Assembly: GCF_900091955.1 (NCBI RefSeq) | Contig: NZ_FMDF01000238.1 | Location: forward strand, 1-64,000 | DNA from: Streptomyces sp. Ncost-T10-10d | GTDB lineage: Bacteria; Actinomycetota; Actinomycetes; Streptomycetales; Streptomycetaceae | Length of the DNA: 64,000 nt | Direction: 5' to 3' | Shown: piece by piece, positions 1-7,749 of the stretch | Layout of the letters: each line of letters begins with the position of its first letter | How positions within the stretch are numbered: position 1 is the stretch's first letter | Translations under genes and position numbers: made by a program | Notes under the pieces: model-generated | Databases searched by the model: none | The model's input: only the letters and a program-made list of their open reading frames with translations | What the model was told of the DNA's origin: nothing

Positions 1-698
1 GGCTTCCGGCACGCGCTGGAAGACCGGGGCCTGGCCTACGCACTGCAGGTCAAGGGCGAACTGACCGCTCGTGCCGAGGCGGCCAAGCCCCACCAGCCGC
101 CCTACGGTGGGCTCGGTCCCAGGCCGCTGCCCCGCTACCGAACCCGCCCACTCAGCCTGCGCGAACACGTCCTGGCCGCTGGCCGCGACAAAGCGGTGAC
201 GGTCACCTGGCGCAAGGGCTCCAAAGCCGCGATGACCTCCCGCTTCGTGTTCCTGCGCATCCGGCTCGCGGGACGCCGTCCAAAGCCCGCTCCCGACGGT
301 GTCATCGGCCTGACCTGGCTGATCGCCCAGTGGCCCGAGGGTGAGGACGAGCCGGTCAAGTACTGGATATCCAACCTGCCCGCCGACATCCCGGCCCGGG
401 ATCTGGTCCGCCTCGCGAAGTTACGGTGGCGCATCGAGCACGACTACCGCGAGCTGAAGACCACCCTCGGACTCGACCACTTCGAAGGCCGCTCATTCAC
501 CGGCCGGCACCGCCACGTCACCCTCGTCACCGCCGCCCACCTGTTCCCGACCGAACAGCGGACCTGCCCAAAAGTCCCTGCCAGGGCCTGACCCTCTGCC
601 AGACCCTGGACCTCCTCCAACATCTGCTGGCCACCTGGACCGGAACCTGCCCCACCTGCCGACAACCCACCCCATGGCAGCCCTACGACACCACCTAA
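1..698 (+). pseudogene. IS701-family transposase, 3' part, frameshifted
   Basis: The reading frame is already open at base 1 and runs to a TGA at 589-591. It carries the C-terminal half of a DDE transposase (LRWRIEHDYRELKTTLGLDHFEG, here named by its ends LRWRIEHDY and GLDHFEG), a typical IS701 pattern with the catalytic Glu region. After KVPA the expected family tail (GLTLCQTLDLLQHLLATWTG) continues in another frame to a TAA at 696-698, and two C..C pairs follow (CPTC). One C appears to be missing in the run near 583-587, so the gene is a one-base-deletion pseudogene. The 5' part lies outside the window. The right end of this insertion sequence is not recognisable. The next 250 bases (699-950) hold no convincing gene. 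Confidence 0.8.
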
Positions 699-950
699 CA
701 AAGCCCTACCAGGCCCTGCCCGGCCGATCATGTGACTGGCGCGTCCGTGACTCGTTGGTCTGAGTATGGGGCGGGATCAGCGTGGTGACTTAAATGCATC
801 GAAGCCGCGGCCCGCTGGTCCGCGGCTGTATGGAAAGGGAGTTGAGGTCTGTGGACGAGTGGCCCACCGCGTTCTGGAGGCCGGCCCAAGGGGAGATCAG
901 CGACGCCGTGGCTGCTACGCTGTTGGTCGATCTGAGGAAGTGTCTTTTCG

Positions 951-1811
951 GTGCACATACTCGACGATCCGTCGGGGCTCTCGCGTCGTGCTGTTGATTT
1001 TTTGGCACATTCCGCATACATGGATCTCCCCACGTGGGAGCGCCTGCCCACCGATTTCATGCAGGTCCGTGATCTCCGAGGCAAACTCGTGTCGGCACCC
1101 TGGGAGTTGGTAGTACGCCGGGAGGGATTCGCCCAGAAATTCGGTGGCTTGAGGTACACGGTTCGTGGCGGTCCACACGGGTACATGCATGTCCCCTCAA
1201 GCGTCCGCCAGATGCAGAACGAATACCCGGATGAGGTCAGGACATGGCTCCTGGACCGCATGACCCGCAGCGCTGCCAAGGGCCCCCGGGAGCGGTGGGA
1301 CAGGTTTTTGGGATGGGACTTCGACCTGCAGTGCGGAGTGTGGCAGGATCGCCGCGGATGGTTCTTCCACTGGGGTGGCGAGGATGTGGCCGCTCCATTC
1401 AACAGGGTTCAGCACACCGATGGCCGCTGCGGCGCGTATCTCCCCCTTGAAAACCGTCCCCCCCTGTTCGAGTCCGAATACCCCACCGTCCTCCACATGA
1501 TCGAATCGCAGTCCCTCTCGGATCTTGTGGCTGACTGGGATGAGTGGCACGGCGCAACAGGACCCATAGCCCGGGCATTCGACGAGCTCCCCGTCGTTCC
1601 CGAAGCGTCTGGCCCATGGGCAGGCTGGCGTATGGACGCGGATGTCGCCGTATACGAATTTCAGTATTTCTTGGGAGAACCGAAGCCGCAGCGGCCCTGG
1701 GGGTTCGGATCTACACGTCTGGCGGGAAAGGTCGGCGGCGGGTGGAGCAGGCTGCCTGCCAGGCGACAGCCGCGGCAAGCACTTGAGAAGCTGTTGTCCT
1801 TCCAGACTTGA
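951..1811 (+). CDS. Hypothetical protein (286 aa), possibly 5'-truncated
   Basis: I do not recognise the family. The frame opens with GTG and encodes a soluble, Trp- and acidic-rich protein (WDRFLGWDF, WQDRRGWFFHWGGED, ADWDEWHGATGP) without signal peptide or membrane segment. Composition and third-position GC look like a real gene. Just upstream, in another frame, lies a gene-like stretch (VDEWPTAFWRPAQGEISDAV) that ends about where this frame starts, so a frameshift near 945 may have split off the true N terminus. Tryptophan-rich soluble proteins of this size are common among polymorphic-toxin immunity proteins and SMI1/KNR4-like proteins, but I see no diagnostic motif. It lies between an IS701 remnant and an IS1182 element, so it is a stranded accessory gene. 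Confidence 0.5.
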   Translation: MHILDDPSGLSRRAVDFLAHSAYMDLPTWERLPTDFMQVRDLRGKLVSAPWELVVRREGFAQKFGGLRYTVRGGPHGYMHVPSSVRQMQNEYPDEVRTWLLDRMTRSAAKGPRERWDRFLGWDFDLQCGVWQDRRGWFFHWGGEDVAAPFNRVQHTDGRCGAYLPLENRPPLFESEYPTVLHMIESQSLSDLVADWDEWHGATGPIARAFDELPVVPEASGPWAGWRMDADVAVYEFQYFLGEPKPQRPWGFGSTRLAGKVGGGWSRLPARRQPRQALEKLLSFQT

Positions 1812-1877
1812 GGGCCGCGTTTCCGGTGATCTCTGAGTAGCCCCTGGTCATGGGGCGGCCATCGCGTAACTCTCCGA

Positions 1878-3723
1878 CTAACTTGACTCTGTCGGTGATC
1901 TTGGACGGGGTCAGGTGCCGAGGGTGCGCCAGGACTTTGGTCGAGGTAACCCCTGCTGGTCCAGGAAGGTCTGGAAGGCAGTCGGCCGTCTCGGTGAGGA
2001 GGCATCGTCGGTCGCTGACCGGCTGCTGAGTCGTTCGATGTTCACGGCGATGGCTGTGAGTACGTGTTGCAGGTGGGCTTTTGGTTGTCCTCGGTAGCGG
2101 CACCGGCGCATGCCGTGTCCGTGGGCGAACTCGTTGATGGTGCCCTCGACTCCGGAGCGGACCGCGTAGCGGGCCTTCCAGTCGGGTGTCTGCTGCTCAG
2201 CGCGGACTCGGAGTTGCAGGTCGCGGAGTTCGCGTGGCGGGAAGCCCACGGTTCGGGCGCTGTCCGCGGTGGTGGTGCAGTGGGTGCGAGCCGGGCAGGG
2301 GCGGCACTGGCTCTTGGTGAACCGGGCCACGATCAGCGGTGCCGCGGTGGGTGAGGAGGTCGGGTAGGGGCCGTGCCAGCCCGCGCTGACCTGGCCCTGG
2401 GGGCAGGTGACCTGTCGGCGGTCGAAGTCGATGTGGAAGTCGTCCCGGTCGAAGCCTTCATTCTTGCGGTGCTGGCGGGTGGGGTTGCCTGGCAGCGGCC
2501 CGGTGACAGTGATCTGGTGTTCGCGGGCGGCTCGTTCCACGTGGACCAGGGAGGTGTAGCCACCGTCGACCAGGTGTTCGGCGGGCAGCAACCCCCGACG
2601 GGCCAGGCGGGTGTGGATGCCGGGCAGGGCCTGGCCGTCGTTGGTGGCGGCCGAGGTGGTGGCCACGTCGGTGATGACGTCGGCGCTGCCGGGGGTGCAC
2701 GTCTCGGTGAGATGAGCGGCGAAGCCCATCCAGCGGATGATGTGCCCGTGACGGACGTAGCGTGCCGTGGTGTCGTAGGGAGAGACGATCACCAACGAGG
2801 AGGGTGGCAGTCCGCCGTCCTCCTTGGTGCGCCAGCTCAGGCGTCCTGCCGCGTCGCGGCAGTAGTTCTGCACGATGATCTGCCGCAGCGCCCGCACCGC
2901 TGGGCCGGTTCGGTAGCTGGAACTGTCCCGGTTGAGGTGCTCCAACAGCTGGCAGGCGTCGTTGCCTGCGGCCAGGATCCGGGTCTTGGGCCGGGTGGGG
3001 TTCTTGCCCAGGCGGACCGGGCGGCCGTAGCGGCGTCCCCATTCCTCGTCGACCAGGCCGACAAGCAGGTGTCCGGCTGTGCGGGCTACTTCTTCGAGTG
3101 AGGCACGGACCGCCTCGGTGACGAGTTCCAGCCGGGTCAGGTCGCGCACCGCGGCCACGACATGGGTGGAGTCGGTGCGCTGCGTAGTGCGCTCGCTTAC
3201 CAGCCCTGCCTCTTTCAGACGGGCGAGTGCCAGGTCGAGGAGGCGGTCGGCCCTGCCGTCTTCGGTGAGGCGCTCGCGGAAGTCGGCGAGCACGCTGTGG
3301 TGGAAGCCAGGATCGTCCAGCTCCAAGGCCATGGCGTACTTGAAATCGATGCGGCAGCGGATGTCGGCGTACGACCTCCGCTGCCTGCCGGTCCGACATG
3401 CCCATCAGGAACTGCAGAACGCAGACGGTGGCCAGCTGGGCCGGCGAGAGCCCGGGGCGTCCGTCACGCGGGTACCAGCCCGCGAAGTCCTCGTCGCACC
3501 ACAGCCCGTCCAGCCGGTCTCTCACCCACATCGCCGTCGTACCGCCCGGGTTGCTTGCCCGGGCGATTCGCGCGGTCAGAGAAGGGACTTGCTCACCGGA
3601 ACGGGGGCGGAGCGACAACGGACACCTCGGTAGCTGCATCGGCCTTCGGAACAGCCCCGAGCATGCCCGCTGATCACGCTGACGCACTGGAAAACTCCAA
3701 GATCACCGACAGAGTCAAGTTAG
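1878..3723. mobile_element. IS1182-family insertion sequence
   Basis: A 28-bp perfect inverted repeat bounds the element at 1878-1905 and 3696-3723 (outer tip ctaacttgactctgtcgg). The 1846-bp length and the single transposase gene on the minus strand fit IS1182. The transposase is frameshifted, so the element is probably immobile unless helped in trans. Its right tip shares the bases ttag with the left border of the next mobile unit. No convincing target duplication is visible (left flank ctccga, right flank agctcg). Confidence 0.85.
1911..3639 (-). pseudogene. IS1182-family transposase, frameshifted
   Basis: The N-terminal part starts at ATG 3639 (MQLPRCPLSLRPRSG), preceded by GAAGG, and contains the helical segment WVRDRLDGLWCDEDFAGWYP and DRQAAEVV. 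Near 3380 the frame must change by +1 to continue into [18 protein letters not shown] and the rest of the enzyme, which runs to 1911. Downstream are the expected DDE-fold blocks: TQRTDSTHV (first Asp), HLVDGGYTS (second Asp) and [19 protein letters not shown] (Glu), with a [10 protein letters not shown] cysteine cluster. Extra bases (about CCGACATC) at the break are the likely cause. Both halves keep good codon usage, so the lesion is recent. Confidence 0.8.
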
Positions 3724-3766
3724 AGCTCGCGCGGATAGGGGTGGGGTCATGGTTAGCGGTTCGGGC
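3722..3766 (-). repeat. Inverted copy of the IS5-family right end
   Basis: This 45-bp stretch is the reverse complement of 7542-7586 with about one mismatch (core gagctcgcgcggatagggg). It includes the complement of the last transposase codons and stop, so it is a remnant of a second IS copy rather than an ordinary terminal repeat alone. The IS1182 right end abuts it directly. Confidence 0.8.
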
Positions 3767-3786
3767 TGGCTTTGTTCACTTCCAGC

Positions 3787-3927
3787 GGTTCTGGCTCAAC
3801 TTCCGTGATGCGGTGCGGTCGCTGAGTGTGTGGCGGCCAACGCGCGACGGGATCGGCAGGTCAGCGGCTTGCCGCGCTTCGAGCACCGGCCAGCAGCGCC
3901 CGGCATCACAGAAGTTGAGCCAGAACC
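3787..3927. mobile_element. MITE-like element (141 bp) with 25-bp inverted ends
   Basis: Two inverted repeats, 3787-3811 and 3903-3927, match at 24 of 25 positions (outer tip ggttctggctcaacttc). The 91 bp between them has no coding potential. The size and end structure fit a miniature inverted-repeat element, or the two fused ends of an internally deleted insertion sequence. The end sequence reminds me of ISL3-type termini, but I cannot assign it. The rest of 3724-4125 shows no gene. Confidence 0.6.
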
Positions 3928-4125
3928 TTCAGCAGCAGCATTTGTTCGTCGGTTCGGGAGACATCTGGCGCGTGGAAGCGTCGGGAGTGTTCACGAGAAA
4001 TGACGTGGGGTGCATGGGCGGCTCGCCTGTGAGGAAGGCGGCCGGGTAGCCGTGCAGGGCGCCGCCGCGGGCGGGTCGCGGCTGGGCGCCTGGCGATGCG
4101 GTGACGAATGGCCCCGTGGTGGGTC

Positions 4126-4770
4126 TCACTCGCGGTCGGGTACGTCCGGCGTGAGGAGCTGGAGGGCGAGGGTGTCGGCCGCCCATCGCTCCCATGCGGC
4201 GGGCGTCCAGGCGCGGTCGCGGGTGAGGGTGAGGAAGAGTTCAGGGCTGAGCAGGGCGTAGAGAATGTCGGCGGTCTTGTCGACTGTCAGGCCGGGCCGG
4301 GCCCCTGGCTTGTCCAGCAGCGCTTTGGCCGCTGCGGTATGCACGGTGTAACGCGGATCTCCGTGTTCGGGCCACACCTCGCGCAGCTCGGGGTGGGCAG
4401 CGGCTGCGGCGCGGACCATCTCGGAGATGGCGGCGACGCGCTCCAGGATGGTGCGGCTGCCAGTCACGAGTGCGGCAAGGCCGCTGTCGGCGTCCGGCGC
4501 TTCCACCACCTGCGCGAACCAAGGGCGGTCCATCGTTGCCACCGGCGCGTCATCGCCCGCGATGGCTACATCGACCAGTTCCTTCAGCAGCCCGGGCTTG
4601 TTACGGAAGTTGAAGTAGATGGTCTGGATGGCCACGCCCGCGTGGTCGGCGACCTGCTGGAGCGTGGTAGCGCCATAGCCGTTCGCGACGAACAGCTCGG
4701 TGGCGGCGGCAATGATCCGCAGACGTGTACGGGTGGCCCGATCCGACTGAGGTGCCTTGACATCACTCAT
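4126..4770 (-). CDS. TetR-family transcriptional regulator
   Basis: A 214-aa one-component repressor. The N-terminal TetR DNA-binding domain spans about residues 12-60 (RLRIIAAATELFVANGYGATT, then TLQQVADHAGVAIQTIYFNF, the recognition helix-turn-helix). The C-terminal half is a ligand-binding or dimer domain with the Ala-rich helix EMVRAAAAAHPELREVWPEH. It is divergent from a SAM-dependent methyltransferase, and a 32-bp palindrome between them covers both promoters. The mRNA is probably leaderless: a TAGGCT box lies six bases before ATG 4770 and there is no purine-rich ribosome site. It is likely autoregulated and represses the methyltransferase genes. The inducer is unknown. It sits in the IS5-bounded unit, so it is probably horizontally mobile. 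Confidence 0.9.
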   Translation of the reverse strand: MSDVKAPQSDRATRTRLRIIAAATELFVANGYGATTLQQVADHAGVAIQTIYFNFRNKPGLLKELVDVAIAGDDAPVATMDRPWFAQVVEAPDADSGLAALVTGSRTILERVAAISEMVRAAAAAHPELREVWPEHGDPRYTVHTAAAKALLDKPGARPGLTVDKTADILYALLSPELFLTLTRDRAWTPAAWERWAADTLALQLLTPDVPDRE

Positions 4771-4776
4771 GACTAG

Positions 4777-4816
4777 AGCCTACGTCTAGAGTCGACTTCT
4801 AGAGGTCGACTCTAGA
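4777..4816. promoter_or_regulatory. TetR operator and divergent promoter
   Basis: Positions 4785-4816 form an almost perfect 32-bp palindrome: 12-bp arms tctagagtcgac / gtcgactctaga around an 8-bp centre that is itself symmetrical except for one base pair. It lies just upstream of the TAGGCT -10 box of tetR (4777-4782, minus strand), over the expected -35 region, and 24 bp before the methyltransferase start. This is the obvious operator for the divergent TetR. Confidence 0.8.
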
Positions 4817-4839
4817 ACCGTGCGTGAGGGAGAACCCTG

Positions 4840-5673
4840 ATGTCAGCGATCGCCAACCGGGAGCAAGCCAAGGCGTGGAACGACTGGGAGGGCCAGCTCT
4901 GGGCCGACCACCCTGAGCGTTACAACGCAATGCTGGACGCCTTCAACGTGCCGTTGTTCGCAGCGGCCGACATCGCCGCCCACCACGCTGTTCTGGACGT
5001 CGGCTGCGGCACCGGGCTCACCACCCGCCTGGCCGCCCGCCACGCGCACCGCGGCCACGCGCTCGGCATCGACCTGTCCGCGCCCATGCTGGAACGGGCC
5101 CGCCAAGACGCAGCCGCCGAGAACATCACCAACATCACCTTCGAGCAGGGGGACGCGCAGGTCCACCCCTTCGCCGTGCCCGGCTTCGACACCATCATCA
5201 GCCGCGGCGGCGTGATGTTCTTCGCCGACATGGTCGCGGCGTTCACCCACCTGCACGGCGCCCTGGCGCCGGGCGGGCGCCTGGCCTTCCTCGGCCCACA
5301 GCCCGGCGGCCCTCACAGCGCCTACGCGCGGGCGACTGCGGCGCTCGCTCCCTACCTGCACGAGCCCTCACCCGCCGCGCGCGGCATGGGCTCCCTGCTG
5401 GACCCGGCACGGATCACCGAGGTGCTCACGGAGGCGGGCTTCCGCGCCATCGAGATCACCCCGGTCAGCGCGGACATGGGCTTCGGTGCAGACGCCAGTG
5501 ACGCGGCCGACTTCATCTTCTCGATGGGACCCACCCACCACAACCTGCGAGACGTGGACACGGCCACGGTGGCCGCACTACACGCCCAGGTGCAGGACGC
5601 CCTCGGTGAGTTCGAGACGCCGCAAGGCGTGCGCATCCCCGGCGCCGTGTGGATCGTCACCGCCGCACGCTGA
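4840..5673 (+). CDS. Class I SAM-dependent methyltransferase
   Basis: A 277-aa soluble methyltransferase. Motif I, VLDVGCGTG, is at residues 51-59 and binds S-adenosylmethionine. The acidic residue after strand 2 is in GIDLSAPMLERAR, and motif II/III regions follow as FEQGDAQVHPF and ALAPGGRLAFLGP. The substrate is unknown; the fold is that of small-molecule methyltransferases of the UbiE/COQ5 type. GAGGGAG precedes the ATG. It is the first gene rightward of the palindromic TetR operator, and a paralogue follows after 133 bp. The N-terminal motif NREQAKAWNDWEGQLWADHP recurs in both other methyltransferases of this window, marking a distinct subfamily that travels with tetR genes. Confidence 0.88.
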   Translation: MSAIANREQAKAWNDWEGQLWADHPERYNAMLDAFNVPLFAAADIAAHHAVLDVGCGTGLTTRLAARHAHRGHALGIDLSAPMLERARQDAAAENITNITFEQGDAQVHPFAVPGFDTIISRGGVMFFADMVAAFTHLHGALAPGGRLAFLGPQPGGPHSAYARATAALAPYLHEPSPAARGMGSLLDPARITEVLTEAGFRAIEITPVSADMGFGADASDAADFIFSMGPTHHNLRDVDTATVAALHAQVQDALGEFETPQGVRIPGAVWIVTAAR

Positions 5674-5806
5674 AGCCCGCCCGTCGCCCCGCGTGGGCGA
5701 CGGGCCATCGGCAGAGGGCTTGGACGCCCGCTGACCTCGGCGGTTGGACGAGCCCAAAAGCTTCTTGAGCAGACGCCCATACTTTCTCTCCGACGGAAGC
5801 GATCCG

Positions 5807-6685
5807 ATGCACGAACTCGTCAACACCGCACAGTTCGAGGCCTGGAACGGCGACGAAGGCCAACACTGGAGCGATCGCCACGACCGCTGGAACGCGATCA
5901 ACCAGGGCTTCAATCAACCGCTGCTCGAAGCCGCCGGGATCGGCCCCGTGGACCGGGTGCTCGACATCGGCTGCGGCGCAGGCCAGACCACCCGGCTCGC
6001 CGCCAGGGCTGCCTTCCGCGGCGCGGTTCTCGGCCTCGACCTTTCCGGGCCCATGCTCATCAGGGCACGCGCCCAGGCCGCCGAGGAGGGCCTGGACCGG
6101 ATCACCTTCGAGCAGGGCGACGCCCAGGTCCATCCTCTGCCCACATCCGCGTTCGACGTGGCCATCAGCCGGTTCGGGGTCATGTTCTTCGACGACCCGG
6201 TCGCCGCGTTCGGCAACATCGGCCGGGCCCTTTGCCCCGGCGGCCGACTCGCCTTCGTCTGCATGGCCGACCCGACCCGCAGCGAGTGGGTGCCCGTATT
6301 CGGCACAGCACGCACCTCTCTGCCCCTGCCTGCCGAGGAGCCGGCCACCCCCGACGGGCCAGGGATGTTCTCACTCGCCGACCCCTGTGTCATCCACCGG
6401 ATCCTGGACACAGCCGGCTTCGACAAGGTGCGCACCGAACCCGTCGAGACCCTCAGTGACTTCGGACGCGATGCCCACGACGCAGCCGAGCACCTGCTCG
6501 GATCAGGCCCCGGCCGACACCTGGTCAAGCTGCTCGACTCCGCGAGCAGCGTCGACAGCGCGGACCGACCGAGCGGCACCGACAGCGTACGAACCGCGTT
6601 CACCGTCGCTCTTGCCGCCCACGAGCAGCCCGCAGGCGTCCACCTCCGCACCTCCGCCTGGCTCGTGACCGCGACGCGACGCTGA
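5807..6685 (+). CDS. Class I SAM-dependent methyltransferase (paralogue)
   Basis: A 292-aa methyltransferase, paralogous to the preceding gene and to the one at 54645-55490. Motif I is VLDIGCGAG (residues 51-59); LGLDLSGPM and FEQGDAQVHPLP follow, then SRFGVMFFDDPVAAF, which is nearly identical in the distant copy. I chose ATG 5807 because GGAAG lies 8 bases upstream and the homologous N terminus (AQFEAWNGDEGQHW) begins right after it. A further in-frame start at 5744 is less likely. It is probably co-transcribed with the first methyltransferase. The IS5-family transposase gene starts only 33 bp after its stop, so the downstream end of its original operon has been lost. Confidence 0.87.
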   Translation: MHELVNTAQFEAWNGDEGQHWSDRHDRWNAINQGFNQPLLEAAGIGPVDRVLDIGCGAGQTTRLAARAAFRGAVLGLDLSGPMLIRARAQAAEEGLDRITFEQGDAQVHPLPTSAFDVAISRFGVMFFDDPVAAFGNIGRALCPGGRLAFVCMADPTRSEWVPVFGTARTSLPLPAEEPATPDGPGMFSLADPCVIHRILDTAGFDKVRTEPVETLSDFGRDAHDAAEHLLGSGPGRHLVKLLDSASSVDSADRPSGTDSVRTAFTVALAAHEQPAGVHLRTSAWLVTATRR

Positions 6686-6718
6686 GCATCGCCGCCCGGC
6701 CCGCCACTGGGGAGACCT

Positions 6719-7561
6719 ATGCCCGCGCTGCCATCATGGCTGACCGAACCGCTCTGGGACCAATTCGCGGCTCTGCTGCCCGAACGGCCGGTGTATCACC
6801 CGGACCATCCGCTCGGCTGCCACCGCCCGCGGATCAGCGACCGGGTCATCTTCGACAAGCTCCTGCAACTGCTGCGCTTCGGCTGTTCTTACGAGGCGAT
6901 CGCCGACACGACCTGCTCGGCCACCACGATGCGAAACCGCCGCGATGAGTGGATCCGACTCGGCGTCTTCGCCCGGCTCAAGCAGATCGCAATGGAGTCC
7001 TACGACCGAATCGTCGGCCTCGTCCTCGACCAGATCGCCGTCGACGGCTCCATCACCAAGGCCCCCGGAGGCGGCGAGGTCGCCGGACGCTCACCGGTCG
7101 ACCGCGGCAAACAGGGACTCAAACGCTCGGGCATGACGGATGGATACGGCATTCCGCTGGGGCGTGTCCTGGCCGGTGCCAACCGCCACGACTCCCCACT
7201 GCTCGCCCCCACCCTGGACCGCCTGGACGACCTCGGCCCGTTGCCCGAAGACAGCACCGTGCACCTGGACGCTGGTTACGACTCGGACAAGACACGCGCT
7301 CTGCTCAGCGAACGCGGTCTCCGCGGCCGCATCGCGCACAAAGGTGAGAAAGCGCCGATCCAGGCCAGTCAGCGTTGGCACGTCGAACGCACGCACGCCT
7401 GGCAGAACGCCTTCCACCGACTCGCCCGCTGCTACGAACGCCGCGCCATCGTCATCAACGCCTTCTTCGACCTTGCCGACACGATCATCACCGTGCGTAG
7501 CCTGATCCGACGAGCATGGACAACCCACCGCTGGGACGAACGCCCGAACCGCCAACCATGA
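6719..7561 (+). CDS. IS5-family transposase
   Basis: A 280-aa intact transposase of the IS5 superfamily. The N-terminal DUF4096-like helical region (WLTEPLWDQFAALLPERP) is followed by a DDE core with Asp109 (AVDGS), Asp184 (LDAGYDSD) and Glu223 (HVERTHAWQN). The stop codon is 25 bp from the right end, and that end is copied inverted at 3722-3766. GGGGAG precedes the ATG. Third-position GC is high and no frameshift is visible, so the enzyme may be active. It reads in the same direction as the two methyltransferase genes and may be read from their promoter. Confidence 0.88.
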   Translation: MPALPSWLTEPLWDQFAALLPERPVYHPDHPLGCHRPRISDRVIFDKLLQLLRFGCSYEAIADTTCSATTMRNRRDEWIRLGVFARLKQIAMESYDRIVGLVLDQIAVDGSITKAPGGGEVAGRSPVDRGKQGLKRSGMTDGYGIPLGRVLAGANRHDSPLLAPTLDRLDDLGPLPEDSTVHLDAGYDSDKTRALLSERGLRGRIAHKGEKAPIQASQRWHVERTHAWQNAFHRLARCYERRAIVINAFFDLADTIITVRSLIRRAWTTHRWDERPNRQP

Positions 7562-7604
7562 CCCCACCCCTATCCGCGCGAGCTCTTAGCCTCGATCTTT
7601 CTTG

Positions 7605-7633
7605 ACGGTCCGCCGACGGTGTCGGCGGACCGT
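7605..7633. terminator. Hairpin inside the IS1380 left end
   Basis: A perfect 13-bp stem (acggtccgccgac / gtcggcggaccgt) with a 3-base loop is followed by TTCGTTTTC. It lies just inside the IS end, downstream of both the IS5-family transposase (from the left) and the IS1380 transposase (from the right). It can end transcription in either direction and shield the element from read-through. Confidence 0.7.
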
Positions 7634-7749
7634 TTCGTTTTCGGTGGCGGAGGGCGGGCAGGCCGACAGCCCGAATGTCGCGTCGGGTGAGCGCCGGGTT
7701 CCACTGCTCCGGTGGGATGGTGCTCCTCGTAGGGGTGGAAAGTTGCTGG

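Larger units (their letters stand above)
3723..7585. mobile_element. IS5-family-bounded unit carrying tetR and two methyltransferase genes
   Basis: The last 45 bp of the IS5-family element (7542-7586, including the final transposase codons) recur inverted at 3722-3766 with about one mismatch. The two copies face each other across tetR, two methyltransferase genes and the transposase gene. The trinucleotide TTA flanks the unit at 3720-3722 and 7586-7588, which would fit a 3-bp IS5-type target duplication. Two readings are possible: a passenger-carrying unit moved as one piece, or a decayed composite transposon whose left IS copy has been reduced to its end. No canonical left IS end is visible in the 33 bases between the second methyltransferase and the transposase start. 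Confidence 0.5.

Noticed and set aside
2373-3101. 242-aa plus-strand frame within the IS1182 transposase
   Set aside because: It is the complement of the DDE transposase and has V/G-rich shadow composition.
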